Of a stretch of 64,000 bases of DNA, positions 16,246 to 24,301 are shown in pieces. The notes under the pieces were generated by a model. The model worked only from the letters and a program-made list of their open reading frames with translations, was not told the origin of the DNA and ran no database searches. Source of the DNA: JAICKM01 sp035693165 (GTDB lineage Bacteria; Chloroflexota; Chloroflexia; QHBQ01; JAICKM01); the NCBI GenBank assembly GCA_035693165.1, contig DASSGZ010000499.1:1-64000 (forward strand). Reading direction: 5' to 3'. Both the position numbers and the translations under genes were made by a program. The number at the start of each line of letters is the position of its first letter. Positions within the stretch are counted from its first letter, which is position 1.

Positions 16246-17295
16246 TTATGATAGGAGTTTATGATGCCAGACGGCGCGCTCGATGGCCGTACGGACGGGC
16301 CGGAGCAACGCCGGAAGCGGCGGCATGGGCGGCCCACCCGCGCCGTTGAGGCGTTCCAGGGTCGCCACCACGCCGGAGCCTAACGCGCCCACATCGTAGC
16401 CGCCCTCCAGCACGAAAGCCAGGCGCCCGCCACAGAGTTCGGCGGCCAACTCGATAACCATGCTGGTCAGCATGCCGAAGCCGCCGGTGCTCACCGCCAT
16501 TTGCGCGAGCGGATCGGCGTAGTGCGCATCGTAGCCGGCGGAGACCAGGATGAGGTCGGGCTGGAAGCGGCGCGCGAACGGAATCAGCACGTCCTCGAAG
16601 GCCGCCTGGTAGCCGGCGTCGTCGGTGCCCGGCGGCAGCGGCACATTGCAGGTCCACCCGCTGCCCGCCCCGGCCCCGCTCTCGGTCCACTTGCCCGTGC
16701 CCGGATACAGCGGCCACTGATGGGTGCTGAAATAGGCCACGGTGCCGTCGCTGTAGAAGATGTCCTGGGTGCCGTTGCCGTGGTGCACATCCCAATCGAC
16801 GATCAGGATGTGGCGGATGCCGGTGTAGTGGCGTTGCGCGTGGCGGGCGGCCACGGCGATATTGTTGAACAGGCAAAAGCCCATGGCGAGGTCGGAACAG
16901 GCATGATGGCCCGGCGGGCGCCCCAGGGCAAAGGCGCTCGCGGCGCCCGGCCCTTGCGGGTCGAGCACCTGGTCCACGGCGGCGCAGGCCGCCCCCGCCG
17001 CGAGCAGCGCGGCCTCGTAACTGCCTGCGCTGATCACCGTATCATAATCCCAGAGGCCGCCGCCCGCGCGGGCAATGCCCTGGATCGTCTCGATATACTC
17101 GGGGTCATGCACGGCGCGGATAGCTTCCAGCGGCGCCGGCTCGGGCGTGATCAGGGCCGGCGGCCCAAAGCGTTGTTCGACCGCGCGCAAGATCGCCTTC
17201 AGCCGTTCCGGGGACTCGACGTGGATGCCGGTCTCATGCGCCAGGCAGCCGGGGTGATAAATGAGCGCAGTTTGCAGCGACGCGTCGTGGGCCAT
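16246..17295 (-). CDS. Histone deacetylase / acetoin-utilisation family deacetylase
   Basis: Zinc-dependent amidohydrolase of the class II HDAC/AcuC/acetylpolyamine deacetylase superfamily, 349 residues. The catalytic features are present: RPPGHHA, the zinc-binding DWDVHHGNGT, STHQWPLYPGTG, and the second zinc Asp in SAGYDAHYADP; the transition-state Tyr lies in a C-terminal EGGYD box. The substrate is unknown (acetyl-lysine or acetyl-polyamine). The ATG at 17295 was chosen over 17313 because 17313 falls inside the promoter spacer. With this start the transcript would be leaderless. First gene of the HDAC / coiled-coil / MoxR operon. Confidence 0.9.
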   Translation of the reverse strand: MAHDASLQTALIYHPGCLAHETGIHVESPERLKAILRAVEQRFGPPALITPEPAPLEAIRAVHDPEYIETIQGIARAGGGLWDYDTVISAGSYEAALLAAGAACAAVDQVLDPQGPGAASAFALGRPPGHHACSDLAMGFCLFNNIAVAARHAQRHYTGIRHILIVDWDVHHGNGTQDIFYSDGTVAYFSTHQWPLYPGTGKWTESGAGAGSGWTCNVPLPPGTDDAGYQAAFEDVLIPFARRFQPDLILVSAGYDAHYADPLAQMAVSTGGFGMLTSMVIELAAELCGGRLAFVLEGGYDVGALGSGVVATLERLNGAGGPPMPPLPALLRPVRTAIERAVWHHKLLS

Positions 17296-17301
17296 GATCC
17301 G

Positions 17302-17330
17302 AGTATAAGACATGCGCCGGGGGCTGTCAA
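17302..17330 (-). promoter_or_regulatory. Consensus promoter giving a leaderless HDAC transcript
   Basis: On the minus strand, a perfect TTGACA (17325-17330) and TATACT (17302-17307) are 17 bases apart. Only 6 bases separate the -10 from the ATG at 17295, so transcription should start at or next to the A of the start codon. No ribosome-binding site precedes that ATG. Confidence 0.8.
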
Positions 17331-17407
17331 ACCTCGACCGGGGGCCAGCCGCGCCCGGCGACCGATCCCCATCCGCCGGATGACCGATGGCGGGTGCGAA
17401 ACAGATG

Positions 17408-17416
17408 TGCTATAAT
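17408..17416 (+). promoter_or_regulatory. Extended -10 promoter for uvrB
   Basis: TGC followed by a perfect TATAAT (17411-17416). No good -35 at the normal distance. The predicted start is about 85 bases before the uvrB ATG. No GAAC-N4-GTTC box of the kind found at lexA is present in this intergenic region. Confidence 0.55.
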
Positions 17417-17505
17417 AGAAGGCCGATATGTCAGTAAGCGAGCCGGCGTTCGCTGTCCCGGCGGGTGGTGCGGGCCGCATCCCGATGTGCGCAGGAGGGG
17501 GAACA

Positions 17506-19488
17506 ATGCCCAATTTTCAACTGGTCTCCGACTTCCAGCCAATGGGCGATCAGCCGGAGGCGATTGATAAGCTGGTCGAAGGCGTCAACGCCGGCCTCCG
17601 CCACCAGACGATGCTGGGGGTCACGGGCTCAGGAAAGACCTACGTAATGGGCCAGATAATCCAGGCCGTGAACCGCCCCACGCTGGTGCTGGCGCACAAC
17701 AAGACGCTGGCTGCGCAGTTGTACGCCGAGTTCAAGGAGTTCTTCCCCAGCAACGCCGTCGAGTACTTCGTCTCCTACTACGACTACTACCAGCCGGAAG
17801 CCTACATCGCGCGCACCGATACCTATATCGAGAAAGACTCCGACATCAACGAAGAGATCGATAAGCTGCGCCACGCCGCCACGCGCGCCCTGTTCGAGCG
17901 GCGCGACGTGATCATTGTCGCCTCGGTGTCGTGCATCTTCGGTCTCGGGTCGCCGGAGGAGTACGGCAAGGTAGTGGTGGATCTGCAGAAGGGCCAGGTG
18001 GCCCACCGCGACCGCGTGCTGCGCCGCCTGGTCGATATCCACTACGACCGCAACGACATGAACCTGGTGCGCGGCACCTTCCGCGTGCGCGGCGACACGC
18101 TGGAGATCTTCCCGGCCTACGAGAACATCGCCGTGCGCGTCGAGTTCTGGGGTGACGAGGTCGAGCGCATCAGCGAGTTCGATCCGCTGACCGGCGAGTT
18201 GCTGCTGGAGCGCAACCGCATCGACATCTACCCCGCCCGCCACTTCATCACCAGCGAGGAGAAGCTGCGCGACGCCATCGCCGATATCGAGACCGAACTG
18301 GAGGAGCGCCTGGCCGAACTCCGCGCCGAGGATAAGCTGGTGGAGGCGCAGCGGCTGGAGCAGCGCACCCGCTACGACCTGGAGATGTTGCAGGAGACCG
18401 GCTACTGCTCGGGCGTGGAGAACTACTCGCGCCACCTGTCGCGGCGCGGGCCGGGCGACCGCCCCTCCACGCTGCTCGACTACTTTCCCGACGACTACCT
18501 GTTGTTCGTGGACGAGAGCCACATCAGCCTGCCCCAGGTGCGCGGCATGTGGGGCGGCGACGCCTCGCGCAAGCAGGAGCTGATCAAGTACGGCTTCCGC
18601 CTGCCCTCGGCGGCCGATAACCGCCCGCTGACCTGGGCCGAGTTCGAGTCGCAGATCCACCAGGCCGTCTATGTCTCGGCCACGCCCGGCCCCTACGAGT
18701 ACGAGCACAGCGAGCAGATTGTCGAGCAGATCATCCGCCCGACCGGTCTGATCGACCCCGAGATCGAAATCAAGCCGACGGCGGGCCAGGTGGAGGACCT
18801 GATCGAGCAAGTGCAGGGGCGCATCGCCAAAGGCCACCGTGTGCTGGTGACCACGCTGACCAAGCGCATGGCCGAGGACCTGGCCGACTACCTCAAGGAG
18901 GTCGGGGTCAAGACCCACTACCTGCACAGCGAGATCGACACGCTGGAACGCATCGAGATCCTGCGCGACCTGCGCCTGGGCGTGTATGACGTGGTGGTCG
19001 GTATCAACCTCTTGCGCGAGGGCCTGGACCTGCCGGAGGTCTCGCTGGTGGCGATCCTGGATGCCGACAAGGAAGGCTTCCTGCGCAGCCGCGACAGCCT
19101 GATCCAGACGATGGGCCGTGCGGCCCGCCATGTCGAGGGCAAGGTGATCATGTACGCCGACCGGGTGACGGACTCGATGCAGGCCGCCATCGATGAGACC
19201 TACCGGCGCCGCCAGAAGCAGATCCGTTACAACGAGGAACACGGCATCGAGCCGGCCAGCATCGTCAAGCAGGTACGCGATCTGACCGACCGGGTGCGCG
19301 CCGTGGCCGAGGCCAGCCCCGAGTACAAGGTCTCGCCCAGCGGCGAGATCGCCATCCCCAAGGAGGAGCGGGCGCGGCTGGTCAAGGAGCTGGAGTCGCA
19401 GATGAAGATCGCGGCCAAGGCGCTGGAGTTCGAGAAGGCGGCGCTGCTGCGCGACCAGATCGTTGAACTGCGCCGCAGTATGCAGTAA
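17506..19488 (+). CDS. uvrB: Excinuclease ABC subunit B
   Basis: Damage-verification helicase of nucleotide excision repair; it takes damaged DNA from UvrA and recruits UvrC. The 660-residue protein has Walker A GVTGSGKT (38-45), the beta-hairpin region YYDYYQPEAY, the DESH box, helicase motifs with VGINLLREGLDLPE and QTMGRAARH, and a C-terminal UVR domain (about 620-655) that binds UvrC. The ATG at 17506 follows a strong AGGAGGG site and gives the standard MPNFQLVSDFQPMGDQ start. A HAD gene follows after 11 bases. Confidence 0.98.
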   Translation: MPNFQLVSDFQPMGDQPEAIDKLVEGVNAGLRHQTMLGVTGSGKTYVMGQIIQAVNRPTLVLAHNKTLAAQLYAEFKEFFPSNAVEYFVSYYDYYQPEAYIARTDTYIEKDSDINEEIDKLRHAATRALFERRDVIIVASVSCIFGLGSPEEYGKVVVDLQKGQVAHRDRVLRRLVDIHYDRNDMNLVRGTFRVRGDTLEIFPAYENIAVRVEFWGDEVERISEFDPLTGELLLERNRIDIYPARHFITSEEKLRDAIADIETELEERLAELRAEDKLVEAQRLEQRTRYDLEMLQETGYCSGVENYSRHLSRRGPGDRPSTLLDYFPDDYLLFVDESHISLPQVRGMWGGDASRKQELIKYGFRLPSAADNRPLTWAEFESQIHQAVYVSATPGPYEYEHSEQIVEQIIRPTGLIDPEIEIKPTAGQVEDLIEQVQGRIAKGHRVLVTTLTKRMAEDLADYLKEVGVKTHYLHSEIDTLERIEILRDLRLGVYDVVVGINLLREGLDLPEVSLVAILDADKEGFLRSRDSLIQTMGRAARHVEGKVIMYADRVTDSMQAAIDETYRRRQKQIRYNEEHGIEPASIVKQVRDLTDRVRAVAEASPEYKVSPSGEIAIPKEERARLVKELESQMKIAAKALEFEKAALLRDQIVELRRSMQ

Positions 19489-19499
19489 TCGGAGAGCGC

Positions 19500-20198
19500 A
19501 TGGCCCCGTACCAGGCCGTCTTTTTTGACGCAGGCGACACCCTGCTCGACTTCTATACCACCGGGGAGCGCGTCACGCGCATCGTGCGGGAGGCGACGGG
19601 CCGCCACATCCCGGCGGAGGAAGCCGCGCCCTACTTCGAGGCGGCGTTCCATCACGCGCTGGGCGACGCGGCCAACGGGCTGCTCTGGGTCAACGACCAC
19701 GCCAGGGAGTGGGACTACTGGCGCACCTACTACGCCGGCTGGCTGGCCGCCGCGGGCGTCCCCTCCGACCCGGCGCTGGTGGAGCGGCTGGTCGAAGACA
19801 CCATCCAGGTGGAGATCTACGCGGCGTTCGACGACGCCGCCCCGACGCTGGAGGCGTTACGCGCGCACGGCATCGGCCTGGTGCTCATCTCGAACGCCTT
19901 CCCCTCGATGCAACGCATCATGCAGCACCTGGACCTGGAGCGCCACTTCGACACCTGCCTCTACTCCTGCTTCGTGGGCCACGAGAAACCGCAGCGCGCC
20001 ATTTTCGACCTGGCCCTCCAGGCGGCGAACCTGCCCCCCGCCGCCACCTGCTTCGTGGACGACCTGCCGCGCAACGTGGAAGCCGCCACCTCGCTCGGCA
20101 TCCAGGGCTTCCTGCTCGACCGCTGGGCCCGCCACCGCCACAGCCCCCTGCCCCGCTTCGCCAACCTGACCGAGTTCCGCGCCGTGCTGGGCGTGTAA
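19500..20198 (+). CDS. HAD-superfamily hydrolase
   Basis: A 232-residue haloacid-dehalogenase-type enzyme with an alpha-helical cap (about residues 20-110). Motif I is FFDAGDTLLD: the nucleophile Asp10 is present, but the position two residues on, normally the Asp acid/base, is Gly12. Motif II is LISN, motif III the Lys of HEKPQ, motif IV FVDDLP. The DxG variant is known in HAD members that are not simple phosphatases, so the activity is uncertain. It sits 11 bases behind uvrB with a GGAGAG site, probably in the same transcript. Confidence 0.85.
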   Translation: MAPYQAVFFDAGDTLLDFYTTGERVTRIVREATGRHIPAEEAAPYFEAAFHHALGDAANGLLWVNDHAREWDYWRTYYAGWLAAAGVPSDPALVERLVEDTIQVEIYAAFDDAAPTLEALRAHGIGLVLISNAFPSMQRIMQHLDLERHFDTCLYSCFVGHEKPQRAIFDLALQAANLPPAATCFVDDLPRNVEAATSLGIQGFLLDRWARHRHSPLPRFANLTEFRAVLGV

Positions 20199-20329
20199 TA
20201 GCCGCACGCATGTCTTACGATTCCGTAAAGATTGGGCCGGCGTACTTGCTTGCAAGATTGCGGGCATTTGGCGGGCGCCGGTTCACGACGCGGTAAGACG
20301 GGTCGGCTACACTGAGAAAGATAGGACCT

Positions 20330-20366
20330 GGCCGCCGGTTCTAATTGCGTCAGCTAGCCGGCGGCC
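20330..20366. terminator. GC-rich hairpin downstream of the HAD gene
   Basis: GGCCGCCGG (20330-20338) pairs with CCGGCGGCC (20358-20366) around a 19-base loop, between the convergent HAD gene and the HEAT-like gene. It has no T-run. The remaining sequence between 20199 and 20474 shows nothing recognisable. Confidence 0.45.
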
Positions 20367-20474
20367 CCGGTCCGGCCCCTCGGTTCTCTTATCCCCACTA
20401 ACGCCCCGAGTCCCTCGTCTCTGTAGCTGCTTGACCCAATAAGAATAAATCAGCTACAGCAGGCGTCGTTTTGA

Positions 20475-21200
20475 TCAGAGTTCAGTCATTGCCGCAGTTC
20501 GGACTGAATCAATAGGATCACGTTTCAGTTGTTGAATTTCTGAGGCCAGACGTTGTTTGTCTGCTGTGCTAAGCTTCGCTATGGCATAGACGGCTTCTCC
20601 ACGTAGCTCCGGGTTAAGTGCTATAGCTGCTTTATGCACTATGTCTAGATATTTCTGTATCGTAGTATAGCCAGCTTGCATAAAGAGTTCGTTAAGTTCA
20701 CCGAAATCACCGGCGTCATCATAAGTGAGACTAGCCTCTAGTGCCGACAACACCGCAGACTCACCGCCTCCGATACGCACAATCGCTTGCTGGGCGGCTC
20801 CTGCCCCACCAGAGGGGCCACTGGCTAGCCCAATCAACGCAGGTATTGCCCCCACCGCATCGGAACCGAACCAACCCAGCATCGTGGCAGCGAAATACCT
20901 TCCCTCGTAATCGTCCAACTTTTGCACAAGCAACGGGATCGCCGTATCCTTGTTCAACAAGAGCGTGATAACAGCGTCCAGCAGATGATCCACAACATCC
21001 CGAGAGTAAGCCGGTAAGATCCGTGTATCAGAGCGACACTGTTGTAAGCGATCAATAAGGACAGCAATTGAAATTGGAGAATCGGCAAGGATTCCGTTGA
21101 CAAGATCGATGATCTCATGGAATGCAGCGCTCTCGGAACCGGGGCCGAACTCTAACGAGAATAAACTATCCAAGGCCCGGTCAGCACGCGAATCAGTCAT
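20475..21200 (-). CDS. HEAT-repeat-like hypothetical protein
   Basis: A 241-residue, all-helical, acidic soluble protein. The central part (about 85-150) has AIPLLVQKLDDYEGRYFAAT and GAIPALIGLASGPSGGAGAA, which look like HEAT/armadillo repeats, and the C-terminus (DPIDSVRTAAMTEL) resembles another. No enzyme motif. It begins 1 base after the upstream gene's stop, so the two form an operon. Codon use is less GC-biased than in the flanking genes. Such small HEAT proteins often act as binding partners or immunity proteins; that role is a guess here. Confidence 0.65.
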   Translation of the reverse strand: MTDSRADRALDSLFSLEFGPGSESAAFHEIIDLVNGILADSPISIAVLIDRLQQCRSDTRILPAYSRDVVDHLLDAVITLLLNKDTAIPLLVQKLDDYEGRYFAATMLGWFGSDAVGAIPALIGLASGPSGGAGAAQQAIVRIGGGESAVLSALEASLTYDDAGDFGELNELFMQAGYTTIQKYLDIVHKAAIALNPELRGEAVYAIAKLSTADKQRLASEIQQLKRDPIDSVRTAAMTEL

Positions 21201-21201
21201 G

Positions 21202-21600
21202 TTAGAAGGACGACCATAAGCTATCCGGCCCCGCGATGATCATATCATTAGCATCTCCGACCAGATTCCAGTGTTCGTATGTACCGCTGTCCGCGAAGGT
21301 TTCCAACGTGATGCCGCTCTCAAAGCGCAGATATAGGTCGTGGAAACTGCCGTTTACTGTCACTTCTTGCACGATCTGTCCGCATAGGAGCTGAGCCACT
21401 GCCTGCCGTGCGGTAGCCTCCGAATCGTTGCCCGCCAGGATCGCCCCGTCTCGGGCAACGCGCCACGCGGAGAAGACGGATAACCCGTACGGCCCAAGGT
21501 GGATCGATGGAATCCCTCCCTCACCCGCGAGGTACTCCACTTCAGAGCATACAGATCCAATGAGGGCGCTTCGCAAGCGCGCTACCGTAATATCATCCAT
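21202..21600 (-). CDS. Hypothetical protein, immunity-protein-like
   Basis: A 132-residue soluble protein I cannot place in a named family. The second half (DLYLRFESGITLETFADS, then a YEHWNLVG segment) has the beta-rich pattern seen in several small immunity-type families, in which a YExW segment follows a strand of the form LxFxxGxxLExF. It is the first gene of a two-gene operon with the HEAT-like protein. Both are less GC-rich than the neighbourhood, which suggests an acquired cassette. No toxin gene is nearby. Confidence 0.55.
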   Translation of the reverse strand: MDDITVARLRSALIGSVCSEVEYLAGEGGIPSIHLGPYGLSVFSAWRVARDGAILAGNDSEATARQAVAQLLCGQIVQEVTVNGSFHDLYLRFESGITLETFADSGTYEHWNLVGDANDMIIAGPDSLWSSF

Positions 21601-21643
21601 TATCCGGCCTCGATGAAATACACCCTACATCTGCGCCATTTGC

Positions 21644-21973
21644 CTAATCGTCCGCCGGCTCGATGCTGCAATCGAGGCCGAAGGACTGGATGCGGTCCTG
21701 GTAGTATTCGGCTTCCTCGCGGGGGCAGACGCGGACGAGGCCCTTGCCCTTGAAGTGGGCTTCGAGCATGATGCGCGTGGCGTCCTCGATCTTGAGGCCG
21801 GGCACGGCTTTCAGCAGCGCCTGGATGACGTAGAGCATGTCATGCACATCGTCGTTGTGCAGGAGGACGCGCCAGTTGGGGGCCAGGCGCGGGTCCACGC
21901 GGGCGGGGGTGGCGGGGCGGACTTCGGTTTCCGTTTGAGCGATGGCGCCCCGGTCAGAACCGGCGGGCATCAC
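21644..21973 (-). CDS. clpS: ATP-dependent Clp protease adaptor ClpS
   Basis: Adaptor that delivers N-degron substrates to ClpA/ClpC for degradation. The 109-residue protein has the core WRVLLHNDDVHDMLYVIQAL, then a LEAHFKGKGLVRVCPREEAEYY segment that includes the binding-site His and the helix that contacts the Clp N-domain. The first 25 residues are a disordered extension, usual for the family. Its start overlaps the stop of the secreted GH5-like gene by 4 bases, so it is translated from that operon, an unusual partner for clpS. clpA/clpC is not in the window. Confidence 0.93.
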   Translation of the reverse strand: MMPAGSDRGAIAQTETEVRPATPARVDPRLAPNWRVLLHNDDVHDMLYVIQALLKAVPGLKIEDATRIMLEAHFKGKGLVRVCPREEAEYYQDRIQSFGLDCSIEPADD

Positions 21974-24267
21974 GGCAGCCAGCCCTTGTCGCGCAGGACG
22001 GTCACACCCAGCAGGCCCAGCAGCACTTCGCTCGGCGTGCCCGCATATTCGGGATGGTACTCGAAGCGGGCGCGCTCGAAGTATTGCACCGTGTAGGTCC
22101 GCCCGTCGGTGGGGCTGACCTCGGCGATCTCCTCGGAGATGGGGTAGCCGAACTGGGCCAGACCGCCGTGCGCCTGCCAGTAGGTCAGGAAGCCCGAGTT
22201 GAGCGAGTGCTGGGTGGGCGGGAAATAGACGTGGCCGGGCCGGTTGGGGAAGGGCGGGATGGTCGGGAAGACGCGTCCCGCCGTGACGGTGGCGCCCAGC
22301 CGGCCCAGCAGCACCGAGTAGGGCGTGCCGGCGTATTCGGGATGGTACTCGAAGCGGTTGCGCTCGAAGTACTGCACGGTGTAGCCGCCCTCGGTGAATT
22401 CCTCGGTCAGCGGGTAGCCGAAGATGGGCAGACCGCCGTGCGCTCGCCAGTACTCCAGGAAGCCGCCGCCCAGGTTATGGCGTGTCTGCGTGAAGTAGAT
22501 CGTGCCCGGCTGGTTCGACGGCGGCGCCGGATCCAGCGCCGAACTGGGCGCGGTGATGCGATAGGTGCGCAGCCCGGCGGCGGCGATCTGTACCTGGTCG
22601 CCGTTGCGGGTGAAGGGCACGGGCGTCCAGGTGCCGTCAGCCTGGCGCACCCGCACGCCCAGGGCCACATCGGGCCCGATGCGGCCCAGCGTCGCGGGCA
22701 GGTTCACGCTCACCGACCCTGGCCCGCTGGTCCACACGTCGACCTGCCGGGCCACCTCACGCTGCCAGGTGAGGAAGACCAGCAGCGGCAGGCTGCCGTT
22801 GGACGTATACTGCACCACGTCGGGCGCGGGCGAGGTGGTGCCGCCCAGGAAGCGGGCGTTGGGGGCGCTGTAGGCGAAGCGCACGCCCCCGGCCTGGTCG
22901 GCGTTCAGGTCGCTGAAGGTGCCCGGCGGCGGGTCGGCAGACATGTAGGGCATCAGCGCCGAGAGCGCGTAGGCCGCGATCTTGGGCTGCAAGTTATCGT
23001 CATACAGCCCATAGGCGTTCTGGGACGCGTTCTCGCCACCGGGGAAGTTGTTGAGCATCCACTTGCCGCCGCCCGCGTAGCCCTGGCTGTAGAGGTAGAG
23101 CCAGACCGCCGTTTCGAGGTTCGCCGTCACCAACTGGTCCACCGGCGAGGCGCCGCGCTGCAACCCTTCTTCGTTCGAGTAGCCGAACTCTTCGAGCATG
23201 AACGGCTGCCCGGCAAACGTGGTGCGCAGGTTGGTCAGCACCTGCAACGTGCGCTGGAGGTTGGCCATGCCGGTGGCGACGAAGCGGTGCGGTGACTGGA
23301 AGTCGAGCAGGCGGTTGGCGCTGAGCTTTGCCAGCACGATGTTGCTGTAGGCCAGGGTCAGCATGTGGTTGGGGTCCACGGCCCGAATCGCGTCGCGCTG
23401 GGGAGCGATCCAGCGGCGCACCGTGTCGTCGAGCACGCCGAAGAACGGGCGCCAGTTCATGGCGTCGGGCGAGTCCATGTAGTCGAGTGTCGTCTTATCG
23501 GGGTGCGTCGCCACCCAACTGGCGCCCGCGTCGAGGAATTCGCGGTACAGGCGATAGCTGTTGACGTAGATGTAGGCCTGGGCATCGGTGAGGCGAGCAG
23601 GCACCAGCGCGCGCCCCTCCGGCGTCTGCCGGTAGGCCGGGATAGCGGCAGAGGAGATGCGCTCGCCGTAGAGGGTGATCAGGCGGTCGGTTTGCAGCGG
23701 CGGCGGCGCGCCGGGATAGACCGACAGGGCGATCAGGTCAAACTGCGGCTCGTTTTTCAGGTCATAGGCCAGGATGGTCGCCTCATCGCGGAAGTGCGCG
23801 GCGATACGCGACTCGATGTCGGCCACCTGCTGCAGGTCGGGTTCGACGTAGTCGGTGAAGGTGAGGATCAGGAACAGGCCGTGCCGCCGGGCCAGGTCCA
23901 CCACCAGGTCGAGCTTGCGGAAGTTGTTGCGCTGCACGTCGGCGCGCAGCGGCGGCTGGATGAAGAGGCGCACCGTGTTCAGCCCGAGGGACGCGGCGCG
24001 GGTAAAGTCGGCGTCGATCACCGCGGGGTCGAACTGGGCGTCTTCCCACATGCGCCAGGCGCGGTCGGGCGCGCCGACATAGTTGACGGCCCAGACGAAG
24101 AAGGGGCGGCCGTCGGGGCGCAGGAAGCGGGTGCTACCGGGCGCTACCTGGACAAACCCGGACGCGCCTTCGCTGGGCCGGGGGCGCAGCGAGGCCACCG
24201 GCGCCAGCACCAGCAGCAGCAGCAGCAGCGCGCGGACAAAGCTCCAATGTGTGCGAGGCAAGGACAT
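21970..24267 (-). CDS. Secreted GH5-like glycoside hydrolase with two C-terminal repeat modules
   Basis: A 765-residue exported protein: a signal peptide with a Leu-rich core (about 1-28), then a TIM-barrel catalytic domain (about 38-440) with candidate acid/base Glu173 in YDLKNEP and nucleophile Glu360 in MLEEFG. A beta-rich linker domain (about 460-575) follows, then two tandem modules of about 90 residues, from about 584 and 674, each with H-L...FL.YW.AHGGL..FGYP..EE, VQYFER.RFEYHPEYAGTP and VLLG.LG. These are probably cell-wall or glycan-binding modules, related to the N-terminal part of the protein at 11897-13921. It lies between a V4R gene (34 bases upstream) and clpS (4-base overlap). 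Confidence 0.82.
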   Translation of the reverse strand: MSLPRTHWSFVRALLLLLLVLAPVASLRPRPSEGASGFVQVAPGSTRFLRPDGRPFFVWAVNYVGAPDRAWRMWEDAQFDPAVIDADFTRAASLGLNTVRLFIQPPLRADVQRNNFRKLDLVVDLARRHGLFLILTFTDYVEPDLQQVADIESRIAAHFRDEATILAYDLKNEPQFDLIALSVYPGAPPPLQTDRLITLYGERISSAAIPAYRQTPEGRALVPARLTDAQAYIYVNSYRLYREFLDAGASWVATHPDKTTLDYMDSPDAMNWRPFFGVLDDTVRRWIAPQRDAIRAVDPNHMLTLAYSNIVLAKLSANRLLDFQSPHRFVATGMANLQRTLQVLTNLRTTFAGQPFMLEEFGYSNEEGLQRGASPVDQLVTANLETAVWLYLYSQGYAGGGKWMLNNFPGGENASQNAYGLYDDNLQPKIAAYALSALMPYMSADPPPGTFSDLNADQAGGVRFAYSAPNARFLGGTTSPAPDVVQYTSNGSLPLLVFLTWQREVARQVDVWTSGPGSVSVNLPATLGRIGPDVALGVRVRQADGTWTPVPFTRNGDQVQIAAAGLRTYRITAPSSALDPAPPSNQPGTIYFTQTRHNLGGGFLEYWRAHGGLPIFGYPLTEEFTEGGYTVQYFERNRFEYHPEYAGTPYSVLLGRLGATVTAGRVFPTIPPFPNRPGHVYFPPTQHSLNSGFLTYWQAHGGLAQFGYPISEEIAEVSPTDGRTYTVQYFERARFEYHPEYAGTPSEVLLGLLGVTVLRDKGWLP

Positions 24268-24301
24268 GGCGAGGACCCAGGGGCGCGACTGCCGCCGCCC
24301 C

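Noticed and set aside
17296..17313. Using the ATG at 17313 as the HDAC start
   Set aside because: It lies between a perfect -35 and the -10 of the promoter and has no ribosome site; the ATG at 17295 suits the promoter.
17314..17505. A LexA box in the uvrB promoter
   Set aside because: No GAAC-N4-GTTC dyad is present in the gap. A diverged site cannot be excluded.
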